Part shown: positions 42,994 through 52,303 of the stretch, piece after piece | Numbering within the stretch: position 1 is the first letter of the stretch | Layout of the letters: the number at the start of each line of letters is the position of its first letter | Assembly: GCF_013375035.1 (NCBI RefSeq) | Contig: NZ_CP056032.1 | Coordinates: 3,966,001 to 4,030,000, forward strand | Reading direction: 5' to 3' | DNA: 64,000 nucleotides | Origin: Spirosoma sp. KUDC1026 | GTDB lineage: Bacteria > Bacteroidota > Bacteroidia > Cytophagales > Spirosomataceae | Made by a program: the position numbers and the translations under genes | The notes under the pieces: model-generated | Databases searched by the model: none | Told to the model about the DNA's origin: nothing | What the model saw: only the letters and a program-made list of their open reading frames with translations

Positions 42994-44037
42994 TTAACGC
43001 TGGGGCGTCCGATCTTTTTTCTGACTTACAATCTCGTTCAGCAGGATGGTCAGGTCGTTATTCATTAGCTTGATTTCGGTTTCCAGTTCTCCCAACATTG
43101 TCGCCCGTAGCGTCAGCGCTTCGGCGTCGTAGTCATCACCCGCACCAAAGTAATCAACCTCGTGGTGGGGCTTTTTCGCCCGTTTTCCGGCGGCATTAAG
43201 TGACGTCAGCACTTCCCAGTGTTCACGCAGTTCGGTGACGACTGTCTGACGCTTACCGACGCGAGGCTGATTAAGGTAATACCAAACCAGCGGAGCAAAC
43301 AGCGTTGATCGAACTGTTTTATCTTGACCAGTCATGTCCAGCTTAGGGCGTTCCCAAATCTCGCGTAGTGGATTGCGAACGTGGGAGTAGGCAATACGGG
43401 GTGGTTTCTGGCGAAGGGCCAGTACACCCAGCGCGCCCTCCCCTACGCCCCCGGCAACGTGCAGCCAGTCAGCCGTTACGTGTTCTTCATGAAGATTTAG
43501 TATACTGGCCCCGATGATAGCAACGGCACCAATCGTGATCGCACTGATAGTCATGCGCTTCTCGCGGATATTTTCCCGGCGCGTTAACAGTGTTGCCGTC
43601 AGTGTAGCACGTTTGGTATCACAGTCAAGCAGGGCCGAAGCCGTGGCAATGTCCGCAGTCGCAAGCTGAAGCTGATCGGAAATCCGCTGCCGTACGGTCA
43701 GGTACGCAGTTGAGGGCGTCGATCCGGCTCCCGTCTCTTCCGCTTCCAGTTTAGTCAGCTGCGTCAGCAGGGGGATCAGGCCCACCGCCTGGGCCATTCG
43801 TAGCGCCCGTGGCCCATAGCGTCCCCGCAACAACGTTTCTTCGGCGGAACCGACCTGCATGGAAGCCGGGCGAAATACGTAGCCAGATGTATGGCTTGAA
43901 TCGATCTCGCAGTGATCCTGCGCTACCCGTTGTAGAGCTTCCGACGCGCGCCGACTGCTCATACAGCCGCTTGCCAACAAAAAGATAGAGAGGCTAAACA
44001 GAACGTAAACCCTTGGTTTGAAAACGAGAATGTTCAT
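42994..44037 (-). CDS. Lipoprotein of unknown function
   Basis: A 347-residue protein with a lipoprotein leader (LASGCMSSRR). Residues about 175-205 hold a hydrophobic segment (ITIGAVAIIGASILNLHEEH), and the rest is rich in helices and charges. No family was recognised. It lies 41 bp downstream of the MFS gene stop on the same strand, so they may be co-transcribed. Whether it works with the transporter is unknown. Confidence 0.7.
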   Translation of the reverse strand: MNILVFKPRVYVLFSLSIFLLASGCMSSRRASEALQRVAQDHCEIDSSHTSGYVFRPASMQVGSAEETLLRGRYGPRALRMAQAVGLIPLLTQLTKLEAEETGAGSTPSTAYLTVRQRISDQLQLATADIATASALLDCDTKRATLTATLLTRRENIREKRMTISAITIGAVAIIGASILNLHEEHVTADWLHVAGGVGEGALGVLALRQKPPRIAYSHVRNPLREIWERPKLDMTGQDKTVRSTLFAPLVWYYLNQPRVGKRQTVVTELREHWEVLTSLNAAGKRAKKPHHEVDYFGAGDDYDAEALTLRATMLGELETEIKLMNNDLTILLNEIVSQKKDRTPQR

Positions 44038-44077
44038 GAAAATTGGTTGAGTAAGTAATGCCTTTTGCGAGGCAAAA

Positions 44078-45319
44078 TCAGGCGTTTTTTTTGCCGGTTT
44101 CGGGGACGAAAAACCAAAGCACAGCCACGGCGGCTACGGCAATACCAGAAAGCACCAGAAAGACCGTATTGTAGTTACTTCGTTGCAGAATCCCCCCCGC
44201 AAACGCATTGCTCAGCGAGGCTCCCAGTCCCACGGCGGTAGCGATGGCGCCCTGCGTGGTATTAAACAGACCGCTGCCCCGCGTGAGATCGGAAACCACC
44301 AGGATCGACAGAACCCCGAAGATTCCCGCCCCTACCCCATCGAGAATCTGAATAGCCACCAGTAACGTGGGTTCGTTGGTCAACGTGTATAGTACCCCTC
44401 GAATGGGCAGCACCGCGAACGCAATCAGCAGCAGCCGTTTGCGCCCCGACGGGGCCAATTTACCCGCCCAGTGACTGACGGGAATCATGACGACCTGGGC
44501 CACAATGATACAGGCCGACATGTAGGCCGACGACGTACCTGCGTCGATACCCTGGGCCAGTCGCTGCCCTAGTAGCGGAAGCATAGCCGCGTTAGCGAAG
44601 TGAAAGAGGACACAGGCCAGCGCAAAAAAAAGAATGGAACGATTTTTCAGAATAGCCCGCCAGCCCGATGGTTTGTCGTTCGTGTCGGCATCTTCACCGT
44701 CGGGACACCCCCGCGCCAGATCGTGATCGATGTCTTTCTCCTGAATTCGCCAGATCGCGAAGCTGCTAATCAGCGACATCACCGATAATAGGACGAAAAT
44801 ACCGGCACTGCTGACGTAGTACCCAATCAGTCCGGCCAGCAGAGCCGCAAATACGTTCCCGGCGTGGTTGAACGTTTCGTTACGTCCTACCCGACCGTCC
44901 AGGGCTTTGGGCCCCACGATTCCCAGCGTAATAGCCGCAATCGCGGGTACGAACCAGGCGGCAGCAACGCCCATCGCTACTTGCCCGCCAATAATTACGC
45001 CGTAGGTAGGAAACGAGATGGTCAACAGAGCCGCCGATGCAATCAGCAGGGACGCCACCACCGAAAACAATCGTTTATAGCGGGTACGGTCGACAAGTGC
45101 TCCCGCGGGCGTCTGCGTCGCGACGGTAGCAATCCCCATCACCGACATAGCGATGCCGATATTCTGGGCATCCCAATGCAACGTTGTGAGCAGGTAAATG
45201 GCCAGATACGGACCAAGGCCGTCGCGCACGTCGGCCAGAAAAAAATTAGCTGCGTCGAGCGCGCGCAGACTTCCTTTACCCGGTTGTCGGGTACGGGGAG
45301 CGGGTACAGTGTTAACCAT
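44078..45319 (-). CDS. MFS transporter
   Basis: A 413-residue major facilitator with about twelve hydrophobic segments. The motif between segments 2 and 3 (GALVDRTRYKRLF) matches the MFS loop with its basic residues. A shorter cytoplasmic middle loop (QEKDIDHDLARGCPDGEDA) divides the halves. Many such proteins are drug or metabolite exporters; no substrate can be assigned. It is followed on the minus strand by the lipoprotein 42994-44037 and preceded by the frameshifted gene at 45479-46209, from which it is separated by a terminator at 45435-45470. Confidence 0.9.
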   Translation of the reverse strand: MVNTVPAPRTRQPGKGSLRALDAANFFLADVRDGLGPYLAIYLLTTLHWDAQNIGIAMSVMGIATVATQTPAGALVDRTRYKRLFSVVASLLIASAALLTISFPTYGVIIGGQVAMGVAAAWFVPAIAAITLGIVGPKALDGRVGRNETFNHAGNVFAALLAGLIGYYVSSAGIFVLLSVMSLISSFAIWRIQEKDIDHDLARGCPDGEDADTNDKPSGWRAILKNRSILFFALACVLFHFANAAMLPLLGQRLAQGIDAGTSSAYMSACIIVAQVVMIPVSHWAGKLAPSGRKRLLLIAFAVLPIRGVLYTLTNEPTLLVAIQILDGVGAGIFGVLSILVVSDLTRGSGLFNTTQGAIATAVGLGASLSNAFAGGILQRSNYNTVFLVLSGIAVAAVAVLWFFVPETGKKNA

Positions 45320-45434
45320 TTTTCGTAACGTTGAGATAGTTAATTGAGTAAAACCTTGTTGCCTCCCAGAATGGGCAGCCTGAATTTTGGTAACCTACTA
45401 GCGTAAAATGTATTCCATTCGGGCAATTTGTAAG

Positions 45435-45470
45435 AAAAAACCGGAGCCAATCGGCTACGAATGACTCCGG
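45435..45470 (-). terminator. Rho-independent terminator
   Basis: On the minus strand CCGGAGTC pairs with GGCTCCGG around the loop, followed by TTTTTTC. It terminates the 45479-46209 transcript before the MFS gene. Confidence 0.85.
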
Positions 45471-45478
45471 CTTCTCAG

Positions 45479-46209
45479 TTATTGGATAAGATAAGACTGG
45501 CCACCCACCGTCAGCACTGATGCGCGCACCGTAGTATGCTTTTGCAGTTGTACCTGTCCTTCACCCAGTGGCTGGGCATACCCGTCGACGGTAATGGTGC
45601 TGCCTTTCGGAACCAGCGTCGCCAGTTGCCCGGCGACGTGCGGTGGCACTTTTACCACCGTCTGGTCACTCATAATCAACCCATTGATCTGTCCTTCCCG
45701 GTTCAGCCGAAAGTCAGCCACCTTACACTGATGTTCTGCCGCGTTGGCGTCACCGGATTCTGGGGCAGGGCTGGTGGCGCATCAACGACCTGCGATTTGC
45801 CTGCATCGAGCTTCACCAGTTTGAACATCGCTTCGCCCATCGGACTAAGCTCGCTGTAGCCCGTTACGGTCACGCGATTTCCGGATTTAACGGCCGCGTT
45901 AATCTGCTGTCCCAGGTGCGTACCAAACCGCACGGTTTGGGCAGTACTGCTGGCGTTTATGGTAAAGCCGTTCAGAATTCCGTCCTCGTTAGCGGTCAGC
46001 TGCCCTACCGTACCCGACAATGTCGTCAGCGAGGTTATCGCCTGGGACCGGGGGCCACGGGGACCTCCCGGCATAGGTGGTTTTGGTCCGGCATCAGCCA
46101 GTTGAACCGGCGGAGCGGGAGCCCCCGCTGGAACCTGAGCGTGAAGCAGTGGCGCAACTAACATACCTAGCAGGAGGGCGGTGTATAAGGTTACCTGTTT
46201 CGTTTGCAT
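45479..46209 (-). pseudogene. Frameshifted secreted protein, paralogue of 39173-39814
   Basis: A leading frame (46209 to 45703, signal peptide ending LLHAQ) ends in QNISVRWLTFG-stop, while a second frame starts at a GTG (45721) and reads VADFRLNREGQINGL onwards to 45479. Inserting one base in GTAAGGTGGCT rejoins them as NISVKVADFRLN, which fits the repeated unit of this family (PPHVAGQLATLV matches PPHTAAQVLKL of the 39173 protein). So one gene of about 245 residues seems split by a single-base deletion, unless translational coupling through the overlapping GTG is used. A sequencing error is possible. Confidence 0.7.
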
Positions 46210-46340
46210 GACTTTTGTTGTTTTGGTACGCTGGCAAACCTATGGGTGCCAGCTAAGTGCAAACTGAAGATGGAATTAAGTTTTCTTAAGCCTCCGGTGT
46301 TAGGTCTCCTTACACCAGATCAGGCCCTTTTTTGATGCTA

Positions 46341-47597
46341 TTACGAGACTTGATACTGTACCCACACAACGGCCAGGCTCGCCAGTAAGGCAATCAGCAT
46401 CACCGGGATACCCAGTTTCAGAAACTCCCACGCACTAACCTGTATTCCCTCGCGACGCAATGCTACCAGCCACAGAATCGTAGCCAGCGAGCCGGTTACG
46501 GACAAATTGGGGCCGAGGTCAATTCCAATCAGCAGAAAGCTCTTGATCATGTCTGGAATAGCACCGGTCTGCACTACCGAACCGACGATCAGACCGGCCG
46601 GGAGATTGTTCATCAGGTTGCAAACCAGCGCCAGCCCTACCCCACTCAGCCAGGCCGCCTGCGTAACCGAGCGGGCAATCTCTTGCTGTAGCAAGGCGGC
46701 TAACTGATCGACGAGGCCCGTTTTGTTCAGCCCTTCAACCAGCACGAACAGCCCGGCAACCAGCGGCAGCACCGACCAGGACACTTGTTTAATGACACTC
46801 CAGGGATTGGTTCTGGTCTTTACCATTACAACTACAGACGTCAGAATACCCGCAACAGCGGTCGGTAAACCTAATTCAGCGTCCATAGCCGATGCCCCCA
46901 GCAATACCAGTGCCGTCAGGGCAATCCCCATCAGGGCCATTCTGCCGCCCGTCGACAAGGTGGGTACGGGAATATTACAAGCGACGTTTCCCTGTAAACT
47001 GGCCTGCTGGGTAAAACGAAGTACAGCGTACGTAATGCCGATCGACACAACTGAGGGCAGTCCGTATTGAGCCAGCCAATGCATCAGCGAAGGCATGTGC
47101 GTACCGTAGATGACCAGGTTGGCCGGGTTAGAAATTGGCAGAACAAACGAAGCGGCATTCGCGATGAACGCACAGATGAACAGGTACGGCAAAGGTTTCT
47201 TTACGTCAGCGGCCTTCACCGCGGCTGCTACCGCTGGCGTCAAAACGACCGCCGTAGCGTCGTTTGACAGGAAGGCCGTAACAACGATACCGACTAAGTA
47301 AACAAGTCCAAACAACCGATTCGCCGATCCGTCGGCCTGGTTGGTTGCCTGCACTGCCAGCCAGTCAAATAATCCCTGATCGCGGGCCGTCTCAGCCAGC
47401 AGCATCATACCGGTCAGGAATAGGTACACGTCGGTTCCTTTCCTGACGCCTTCCAGTGCTTCGGCGGGTGTAAGCATGCCGAGGACAAGCAGCAAAACGG
47501 CCCCGGCGATGGCCCAGACATACTCGGGTACATTGTACGGGCGAATAATAATGCCGGCGATGGCAACCAGTGCAATGATCCAGATACTATTGATAAC
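46341..47597 (-). CDS. ArsB/CitM-family anion transporter
   Basis: A membrane protein of about 418 residues with ten to twelve hydrophobic segments. The twin motifs FLSNDATAVVLTPAVA and FVLPISNPANLVIYG in the first half and LVCNLMNNLPAGLIVG and DLGPNLSVTGSLATILW in the second are hallmarks of ArsB/ion-transporter superfamily proteins. Arsenite efflux is the commonest annotation, but no arsR or arsC gene is nearby, so substrate is open. The frame is open to 47624; the ATG at 47597 (MVINSIWIIAL) starts just before the first segment. Confidence 0.85.
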   Translation of the reverse strand, partial: VINSIWIIALVAIAGIIIRPYNVPEYVWAIAGAVLLLVLGMLTPAEALEGVRKGTDVYLFLTGMMLLAETARDQGLFDWLAVQATNQADGSANRLFGLVYLVGIVVTAFLSNDATAVVLTPAVAAAVKAADVKKPLPYLFICAFIANAASFVLPISNPANLVIYGTHMPSLMHWLAQYGLPSVVSIGITYAVLRFTQQASLQGNVACNIPVPTLSTGGRMALMGIALTALVLLGASAMDAELGLPTAVAGILTSVVVMVKTRTNPWSVIKQVSWSVLPLVAGLFVLVEGLNKTGLVDQLAALLQQEIARSVTQAAWLSGVGLALVCNLMNNLPAGLIVGSVVQTGAIPDMIKSFLLIGIDLGPNLSVTGSLATILWLVALRREGIQVSAWEFLKLGIPVMLIALLASLAVVWVQYQVS

Positions 47598-48220
47598 CAT
47601 GTTAATTAAATGCGTAAAGCGCACGACCAGGCACGACTATTCCAATTGAGTCCTGGCTTCGTTCCAAGAACAAGCATGGATATTCTGCTCAACGAATATC
47701 CGGTAAATCTACTCAGCAATCCCTGGAATTGTTTTTTCGTGAAGCAGCACTAACGAAGGGAAGATCGATTAATAAACTATAGATTAAACTCTCGTTAACC
47801 GACTGATATATAGTTTATTATATTGTTTATCAACAGCCAAATTAACTACTGCCTCTCGACTTTAGTTAACGATAATTTAATCACATTGCCTGGATGTACA
47901 GCCCTGGTACGACTTGCCTACCCACCCTCGCCTGACAAAACGAATCGGGGCCGAAGGTGCGGTAGCAGGCCGTGGTGAACAGCTTTGAAATTGTTAGGTG
48001 GCTTAGCTGGTTCAAAACAGCTTTGATCATCAGTAACCCGATGTCCTGACTGCGATAGTCCTGTTTTAAAAGCCTTTTTCTACTGTCAGAGGGTTTTCGA
48101 ATTGTTTCTAATAAACGAGAGACCGGCACGCTCTCGTTTTGACTACAAATCTCCTCGATTTGACTACAGGCAACGCCCTATACAGCCTGACCTTTGGGGT
48201 ATCATTAACCATTAGCAAGT
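47598..48220. other. AT-rich gap between arsB-like and SDR genes
   Basis: About 600 bp with only an 82-codon open frame (47881-48129) that has no recognisable features. It holds two inverted repeats: AATAAACTATA around 47770-47820 and GGTATCAT/ATGATACC at 48198-48228. It is the promoter region for both flanking genes. Confidence 0.6.
47770..47820. promoter_or_regulatory. Inverted repeat upstream of the ArsB-type gene
   Basis: TAATAAACTATA (47770-47781) and TATAGTTTATTA (47809-47820) are perfect inverted arms with a 27-bp spacer, about 170 bp upstream of the transporter start. Possible operator or hairpin; no regulator is identified. Confidence 0.4.
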
Positions 48221-48228
48221 ATGATACC
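48198..48228. promoter_or_regulatory. Inverted repeat covering the SDR start codon
   Basis: GGTATCAT and ATGATACC are perfect 8-bp arms separated by 15 bp. The ATG of the SDR gene is the first codon of the right arm, so the element could be an operator or an RNA hairpin around the start. Confidence 0.4.
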
Positions 48229-49102
48229 TCAGCATGAAACTACAGGCGTTCAACCGGCGCTACCTCCTGTAACCTCACCTAAAATCTGGTTTATTACGGG
48301 CGCTTCCCGTGGTTTTGGCCGCGTCTGGACCGAGGCCGCTCTAAAGCGTGGCGATAAAGTCGCGGCTACGGCCCGGAAGCTGGCAAGCATTGCGGATTTC
48401 AGCGAGAAATACGGCGATAACGTCCTGACGCTGGAACTCGACGTAACTAAGCCTGAGCAGGTAAAGACCGTCGTGGAGCAGGCTCACGCCCACTTCGGTA
48501 GACTCGATATTGTGCTTAACAATGCCGGTTACTCACTGGTCGGCACGATCGAGGAAGCCAGCGCAGACGATATTCGTGATCTGTACGAAACAAATGTTAT
48601 TGGTCCGGTTTCTGTTATTCAGGCCGCTTTACCACTGCTGCGGGAGCAGGGGAGCGGTCATATTCTGGGTACATCAAGCAACCTCGGCCACGTAACGCTT
48701 CCGGTCATCGGTTACTACTGTTCCTCAAAATGGGCTTTCGAAGCTATTCACGAAAGCCTGGCCGCCGAGGTCAAAGCCTTTGGTGTCAACGTAACGATCA
48801 TCGAACCGGGTGCCTATGCCACCGAGTTTGGCAGCCAGGAGTCGTTAAAATTTGCAGATGCCCTTGCTATTTACGATGACTTTAAGGGCCATTTCATCAA
48901 TGGATTGAGGAATTTGGAGCGGGGTGATCCGGAAGCAACCCCCGAGGCCCTCTTCAAGGTAGTTGATTCGGAAAATCCTCCGTTGCGGTTCTTTCTGGGC
49001 AGTCATAATTTGCCGGACGTGCGTGCCGCCTATGCTGCGCGGCTGTCAACCTGGGAAGCGTGGGAATCCGTTTCCAGTTCAGCTCAGGGCGTATCAAAGT
49101 AA
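48221..49102 (+). CDS. SDR-family NAD(P)-dependent oxidoreductase
   Basis: A 293-residue short-chain dehydrogenase. The nucleotide-binding motif TGASRGFGR, the NNAG motif in VLNNAGYSLV, and the active-site YYCSSKWAF (Tyr and Lys) are all present. An N-terminal stretch of about 20 residues (MIPQHETTG) precedes the fold. SDRs of this sort with a companion AraC regulator are often involved in redox stress or aldehyde handling, but no substrate is evident. The AraC-family gene lies 89 bp downstream, beyond a hairpin. Confidence 0.9.
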   Translation: MIPQHETTGVQPALPPVTSPKIWFITGASRGFGRVWTEAALKRGDKVAATARKLASIADFSEKYGDNVLTLELDVTKPEQVKTVVEQAHAHFGRLDIVLNNAGYSLVGTIEEASADDIRDLYETNVIGPVSVIQAALPLLREQGSGHILGTSSNLGHVTLPVIGYYCSSKWAFEAIHESLAAEVKAFGVNVTIIEPGAYATEFGSQESLKFADALAIYDDFKGHFINGLRNLERGDPEATPEALFKVVDSENPPLRFFLGSHNLPDVRAAYAARLSTWEAWESVSSSAQGVSK

Positions 49103-49137
49103 AAGACCCGGAAACGAAAAGTTTTTCTGGTATGTAT

Positions 49138-49176
49138 TACCGCTAACCAATACGTATGTCGTATTGGTTAGCGGTA
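49138..49176. terminator. Perfect hairpin between SDR and AraC genes
   Basis: TACCGCTAACCAATACG and CGTATTGGTTAGCGGTA are perfect 17-bp arms around TATGT. There is no T run, so it may be a terminator, an attenuator or an operator for the AraC gene. Confidence 0.65.
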
Positions 49177-49191
49177 TAGTCGTTAATCACC

Positions 49192-50112
49192 ATGAAGAAG
49201 GAAGAAAGCACGCACTACAAATTCGATTCCGTAGCGGCCGCTCACCAGGCGTTTGGTTTACCAAAACCACTGCACCCGCTGATCAGCCTGATCAACGGTC
49301 CACACACGCAGGTTGATCTAACTGTTCCTCCGCAGAGCCATGTACTTGGTTTTTATAAAATATCGTACAAACCCAGGCTCAGTGGCCGATTGAAATACGG
49401 CCAGAGCTATTATGATTTTGATGAGGGCGGTTTGTTATTCGCTTCGCCAGGACAGATCATTGGTAGCAATGACAATGATGCCAGCGTGTGTTCTCAGTTA
49501 ACGCTGCTCATTCATCCGGACTATTTTTTGGGTTACCCGCTGGCTAAGACAATCAGGCAGTATGGCTTTTTCTCCTATTCGACCAATGAAACCCTGCATT
49601 TGTCAGAAGAAGAAAAAGCAACGGTCATGGCCATTCTCAACATGATCGAAGCGGAACTGAACAGCCGGATTGATGAGTCCAGCCAGAACGTCGTCATTGC
49701 CCAGCTTGACTTGCTGCTGAACTACGCGAACCGATTTTACAAACGCCAGTTTATTACCCGCAAAGCGGTTAATAACGACCTGTTACAGAAACTGGAGGAC
49801 CTGGTGGATGATTATTTCACCAGTGAACGATCACTCGACCAGGGGTTACCGTCGGTTCAATACCTCGCCGAACAGCTGAATCTTTCTCCCAGTTATCTGA
49901 GTGATATGCTACGGTCACTGATCGGGCAGAATGCACAGCAATACCTTCACAATAAGCTCATTGACAGAGCAAAAGAAAAGCTTTCTACCACCAGCCTAAC
50001 GGTCAGCGAAGTGGCTTACGCGCTGGGATTTGAACACTCGCAATCGTTCAGTAAACTGTTCAAAACGAAAACGAACCTGTCGCCCCTGGAATTCAGACGG
50101 TCGTTCAACTGA
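49192..50112 (+). CDS. AraC-family transcriptional regulator
   Basis: A 306-residue regulator. The N-terminal half resembles an AraC ligand-binding cupin (GQSYYDFDEGGLLFASPGQII). The C-terminal double helix-turn-helix reads SVQYLAEQLNLSPSYLSDMLRSLIG and LTVSEVAYALGFEHSQSFSKLFKTKTNLSPLEFRRS. It follows the SDR gene and probably controls it. No effector can be predicted. Confidence 0.93.
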   Translation: MKKEESTHYKFDSVAAAHQAFGLPKPLHPLISLINGPHTQVDLTVPPQSHVLGFYKISYKPRLSGRLKYGQSYYDFDEGGLLFASPGQIIGSNDNDASVCSQLTLLIHPDYFLGYPLAKTIRQYGFFSYSTNETLHLSEEEKATVMAILNMIEAELNSRIDESSQNVVIAQLDLLLNYANRFYKRQFITRKAVNNDLLQKLEDLVDDYFTSERSLDQGLPSVQYLAEQLNLSPSYLSDMLRSLIGQNAQQYLHNKLIDRAKEKLSTTSLTVSEVAYALGFEHSQSFSKLFKTKTNLSPLEFRRSFN

Positions 50113-50179
50113 TCACTACGGGAGTAATTTCGGTACGTCTGACTCTTTTGGTTTAAACCACATCTTCAACCGCTCAGTT

Positions 50180-50731
50180 ATGAAAACTCTCGTCGGCTTA
50201 TTGCTTTTCCTGGCTACGGCAACGGTGTCGTTCGGCCAGGCGGATGAAACCTCACTGACCAGAGATATGGTTTTTGACCGGACGGCGCTGAAAAACCTGC
50301 GGTTTCCTCCTAAGGCTTTTCGTCAGGAAAAGTCAGTCAGAATCTACATGCGTTTCACCCTCACGCCAAAAGGTGAATACCAGGACGTTGCCATCGTCAA
50401 TTCCAATCCTATAGATGACTCCTTTACCGAAGAATTTAATCGCTTACGACTTTACTTACCCAAACAGGATCCTAAATACGCGGGCCGTTACGTAGCACCT
50501 ATTGCGTTTCTGTTTGGCGACCATTCGCCAGACAAACTAGCCCCCATTTCGAACGAGACAGATACAATTGTCGAAAAGAAAGGGTATAAACTGCTGGAGG
50601 AACTGCCAATGATAAGCTATGTCCTGTGTGAGAAAAGGACTGATTATGGGTTAAGCCTTCTCTCACCTCGACCAGCGCATATATTTGATGCAGCTATTAA
50701 ACAACCAGCTCAGCTAACGCAGAAACGTTAA
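50180..50731 (+). CDS. Secreted TonB-C-terminal-like protein
   Basis: A 183-residue protein starting at 50180 (MKTLVGLLLFLATATVSFGQ); the same frame is open further upstream but overlaps the AraC gene. The signal peptide ends SFGQ. The core (SVRIYMRFTLTPKGEYQDVAIVNSNPID) resembles the TonB C-terminal fold that many Bacteroidota secreted proteins carry without being energy transducers. The role is unknown. It ends on a terminator. Confidence 0.75.
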   Translation: MKTLVGLLLFLATATVSFGQADETSLTRDMVFDRTALKNLRFPPKAFRQEKSVRIYMRFTLTPKGEYQDVAIVNSNPIDDSFTEEFNRLRLYLPKQDPKYAGRYVAPIAFLFGDHSPDKLAPISNETDTIVEKKGYKLLEELPMISYVLCEKRTDYGLSLLSPRPAHIFDAAIKQPAQLTQKR

Positions 50732-50770
50732 AAAGGGAGCGATACACTCAACTGGTATCGCTCCCTTTTT
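50730..50770. terminator. Bidirectional terminator
   Basis: AAAAAGGGAGCGATAC and GTATCGCTCCCTTTTT pair perfectly around ACTCAACTG, with A and T runs on the two sides. It separates convergent genes 50180-50731 and 50791-50997. Confidence 0.92.
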
Positions 50771-50790
50771 ACATACCCTTTTGCCTTATT

Positions 50791-50997
50791 CTAATTCAGC
50801 GGCTCGGCTTTGTAGCCAGCTTTCTCGATAGCCTGCTTCACCGTTTCGGCAGTAGCCTTTTCGGTGGTCAGCACCTTATTGGGCGATGCCGTATCGACCT
50901 GCCAGTTGCCTTCGCCTACAGCCTCGTTCAGAAAAGGCGTTACAGTACCCACGCAGGCACCGCATTTTATGTTGGTCTTGAATTGGATGGTTTCCAT
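50791..50997 (-). CDS. Heavy-metal-associated (HMA) domain protein
   Basis: A 68-residue single HMA/CopZ-like protein with the metal-binding motif IKCGACVGTVT (CxxC at residues 12-15). It would bind a soft metal such as copper in the cytoplasm and pass it to a transporter. No metal-transporting ATPase is nearby. The end of the fold (AETVKQAIEKAGYKAEPLN) is typical of the family. Confidence 0.88.
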   Translation of the reverse strand: METIQFKTNIKCGACVGTVTPFLNEAVGEGNWQVDTASPNKVLTTEKATAETVKQAIEKAGYKAEPLN

Positions 50998-51408
50998 AGT
51001 CAGTTAGTTTAGTCTGCCTATCGGCGCAAAGTTCACGCTGGAGCGACAATATCGATTTACAGAATTATCGGGGCAAGTAACGAAATAACAGCATTTCGAC
51101 GGGGCGGGTTTCACCAACCAAAGCTGGGCGTGCTACAGGAAGTAAATCGAATAGGATAAAAGAACTGGCTTTTATAACCAAACGAGGATATGTAGTCACA
51201 TTATCTACAACCCTATTAATAAGGGTTACCGGGGTTGTTACTTAACTTGTTCGCCAATATAAAATAAGCCGTCATACAGAGCGCAGACGACTTATTTCAC
51301 CCTTTCCTACAACATTCATAAAACACCTCGCTGGTTTTAGCGAAAAGTATGTTTTAGGCTACGGTTGTCAATTAGGGGTTTATGAACTGGCCTTGAACCA
51401 ATGAGGTC
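50998..51408. other. Non-coding gap before IS3 element
   Basis: About 410 bp between the HMA gene start and the left end of the IS. I found no coding frame and no clear repeats. It should hold the HMA gene promoter. Confidence 0.6.
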
Positions 51409-51434
51409 TGAGGTCCACCCGAAAAGCGTTCCGC

Positions 51435-52302
51435 TCAAAGATTGAGGATCGGACGTTCATGTGTTGGTTTTTCTTTTCCCTTTCCAACCTCATCTGGGGT
51501 TAAACCACCAAGAGAGCTGTGGGGGCGGAAGCTATTATATTCTTGCCTCCAGTGTTCAATTTTTTCCCGAGCATCGTCTAGCGATAAGAACCAGTGAGCG
51601 TTCAAGCACTCGTCCCGGAAACTACCATTAAATGACTCGATAAACGCATTATCCGTTGGCTTTCCTGGCCTTGAAAAGTCCAGCGTCACTTTGTTATCAT
51701 AAGCCCACTTGTCCAGGAACTTTGAGATAAATTCACTGCCATTGTCCACTTGAATCCGTTCGGGTACAGCCAAATCTACAATTTTTAAGTGATTCATTAC
51801 GGCCACCACGTCTTCACCCTTTAATGATTGGCCGACATGGATGGCTAAGCACTGGCGACTATAATTATCGACTACAGTTAAGGCCCGGATTTTTCGGCCA
51901 TCAAATAGCTGATCAGCCACAAAGTCCATGCTCCAGCACTGATGGATACTGGAGAGTTGGGGGCGCTCTAACCGGTGGGCAGCGGCTCGATTACGACGGG
52001 GACGCTTGCTTCTGAGATGCAATCCTTCTTCACAATACACCCTATAGACCCTTTTGTGGTTGTCACGCCAGCCTTCCCGGCGCAACAGCACATAAATCCG
52101 CTGATAACCGTACCGAACCCTTACTTGGGCAATTTCTTTGATTCGTTTCCGGATCACGGAGTCATCTCGACGACGAGACTTGAACTGCAAAGAGGATCGA
52201 CGGAATTGAATAACAGAGCAGGCACGACGGGCTGAAACGCGATAGTTTTCCATTAAACTTGAGGCCAGTTTCCTTTGCTGAACTGGCCTCAAAGCTTTTT
52301 TT
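51435..52302 (-). CDS. IS3 transposase OrfB (DDE integrase), read by frameshift
   Basis: The catalytic part of the transposase, in the minus-1 frame relative to OrfA. The DDE triad lies in [25 protein letters not shown] and [14 protein letters not shown]. It has its own HTH_21-like N-terminal region ([18 protein letters not shown]). The fused frame would run through [13 protein letters not shown]. Complete length suggests an intact element. Confidence 0.92.
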
Positions 52303-52303
52303 T
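52259..52303 (-). promoter_or_regulatory. Programmed -1 frameshift signal of IS copy 1
   Basis: A run of eight A on the coding strand (52296-52303) is followed after three bases by a hairpin TTGAGGCCAGTT/AACTGGCCTCAA. This is the classic slippery site with stimulatory stem-loop that joins OrfA and OrfB. Confidence 0.85.

Noticed and set aside
46341..47597. Arsenic resistance operon
   Set aside because: Only an ArsB-like transporter is present; no arsR, arsC or arsA is nearby.
47881..48129. 82-codon minus-strand frame
   Set aside because: No recognised features and it lies within a regulatory gap; kept out for lack of support.
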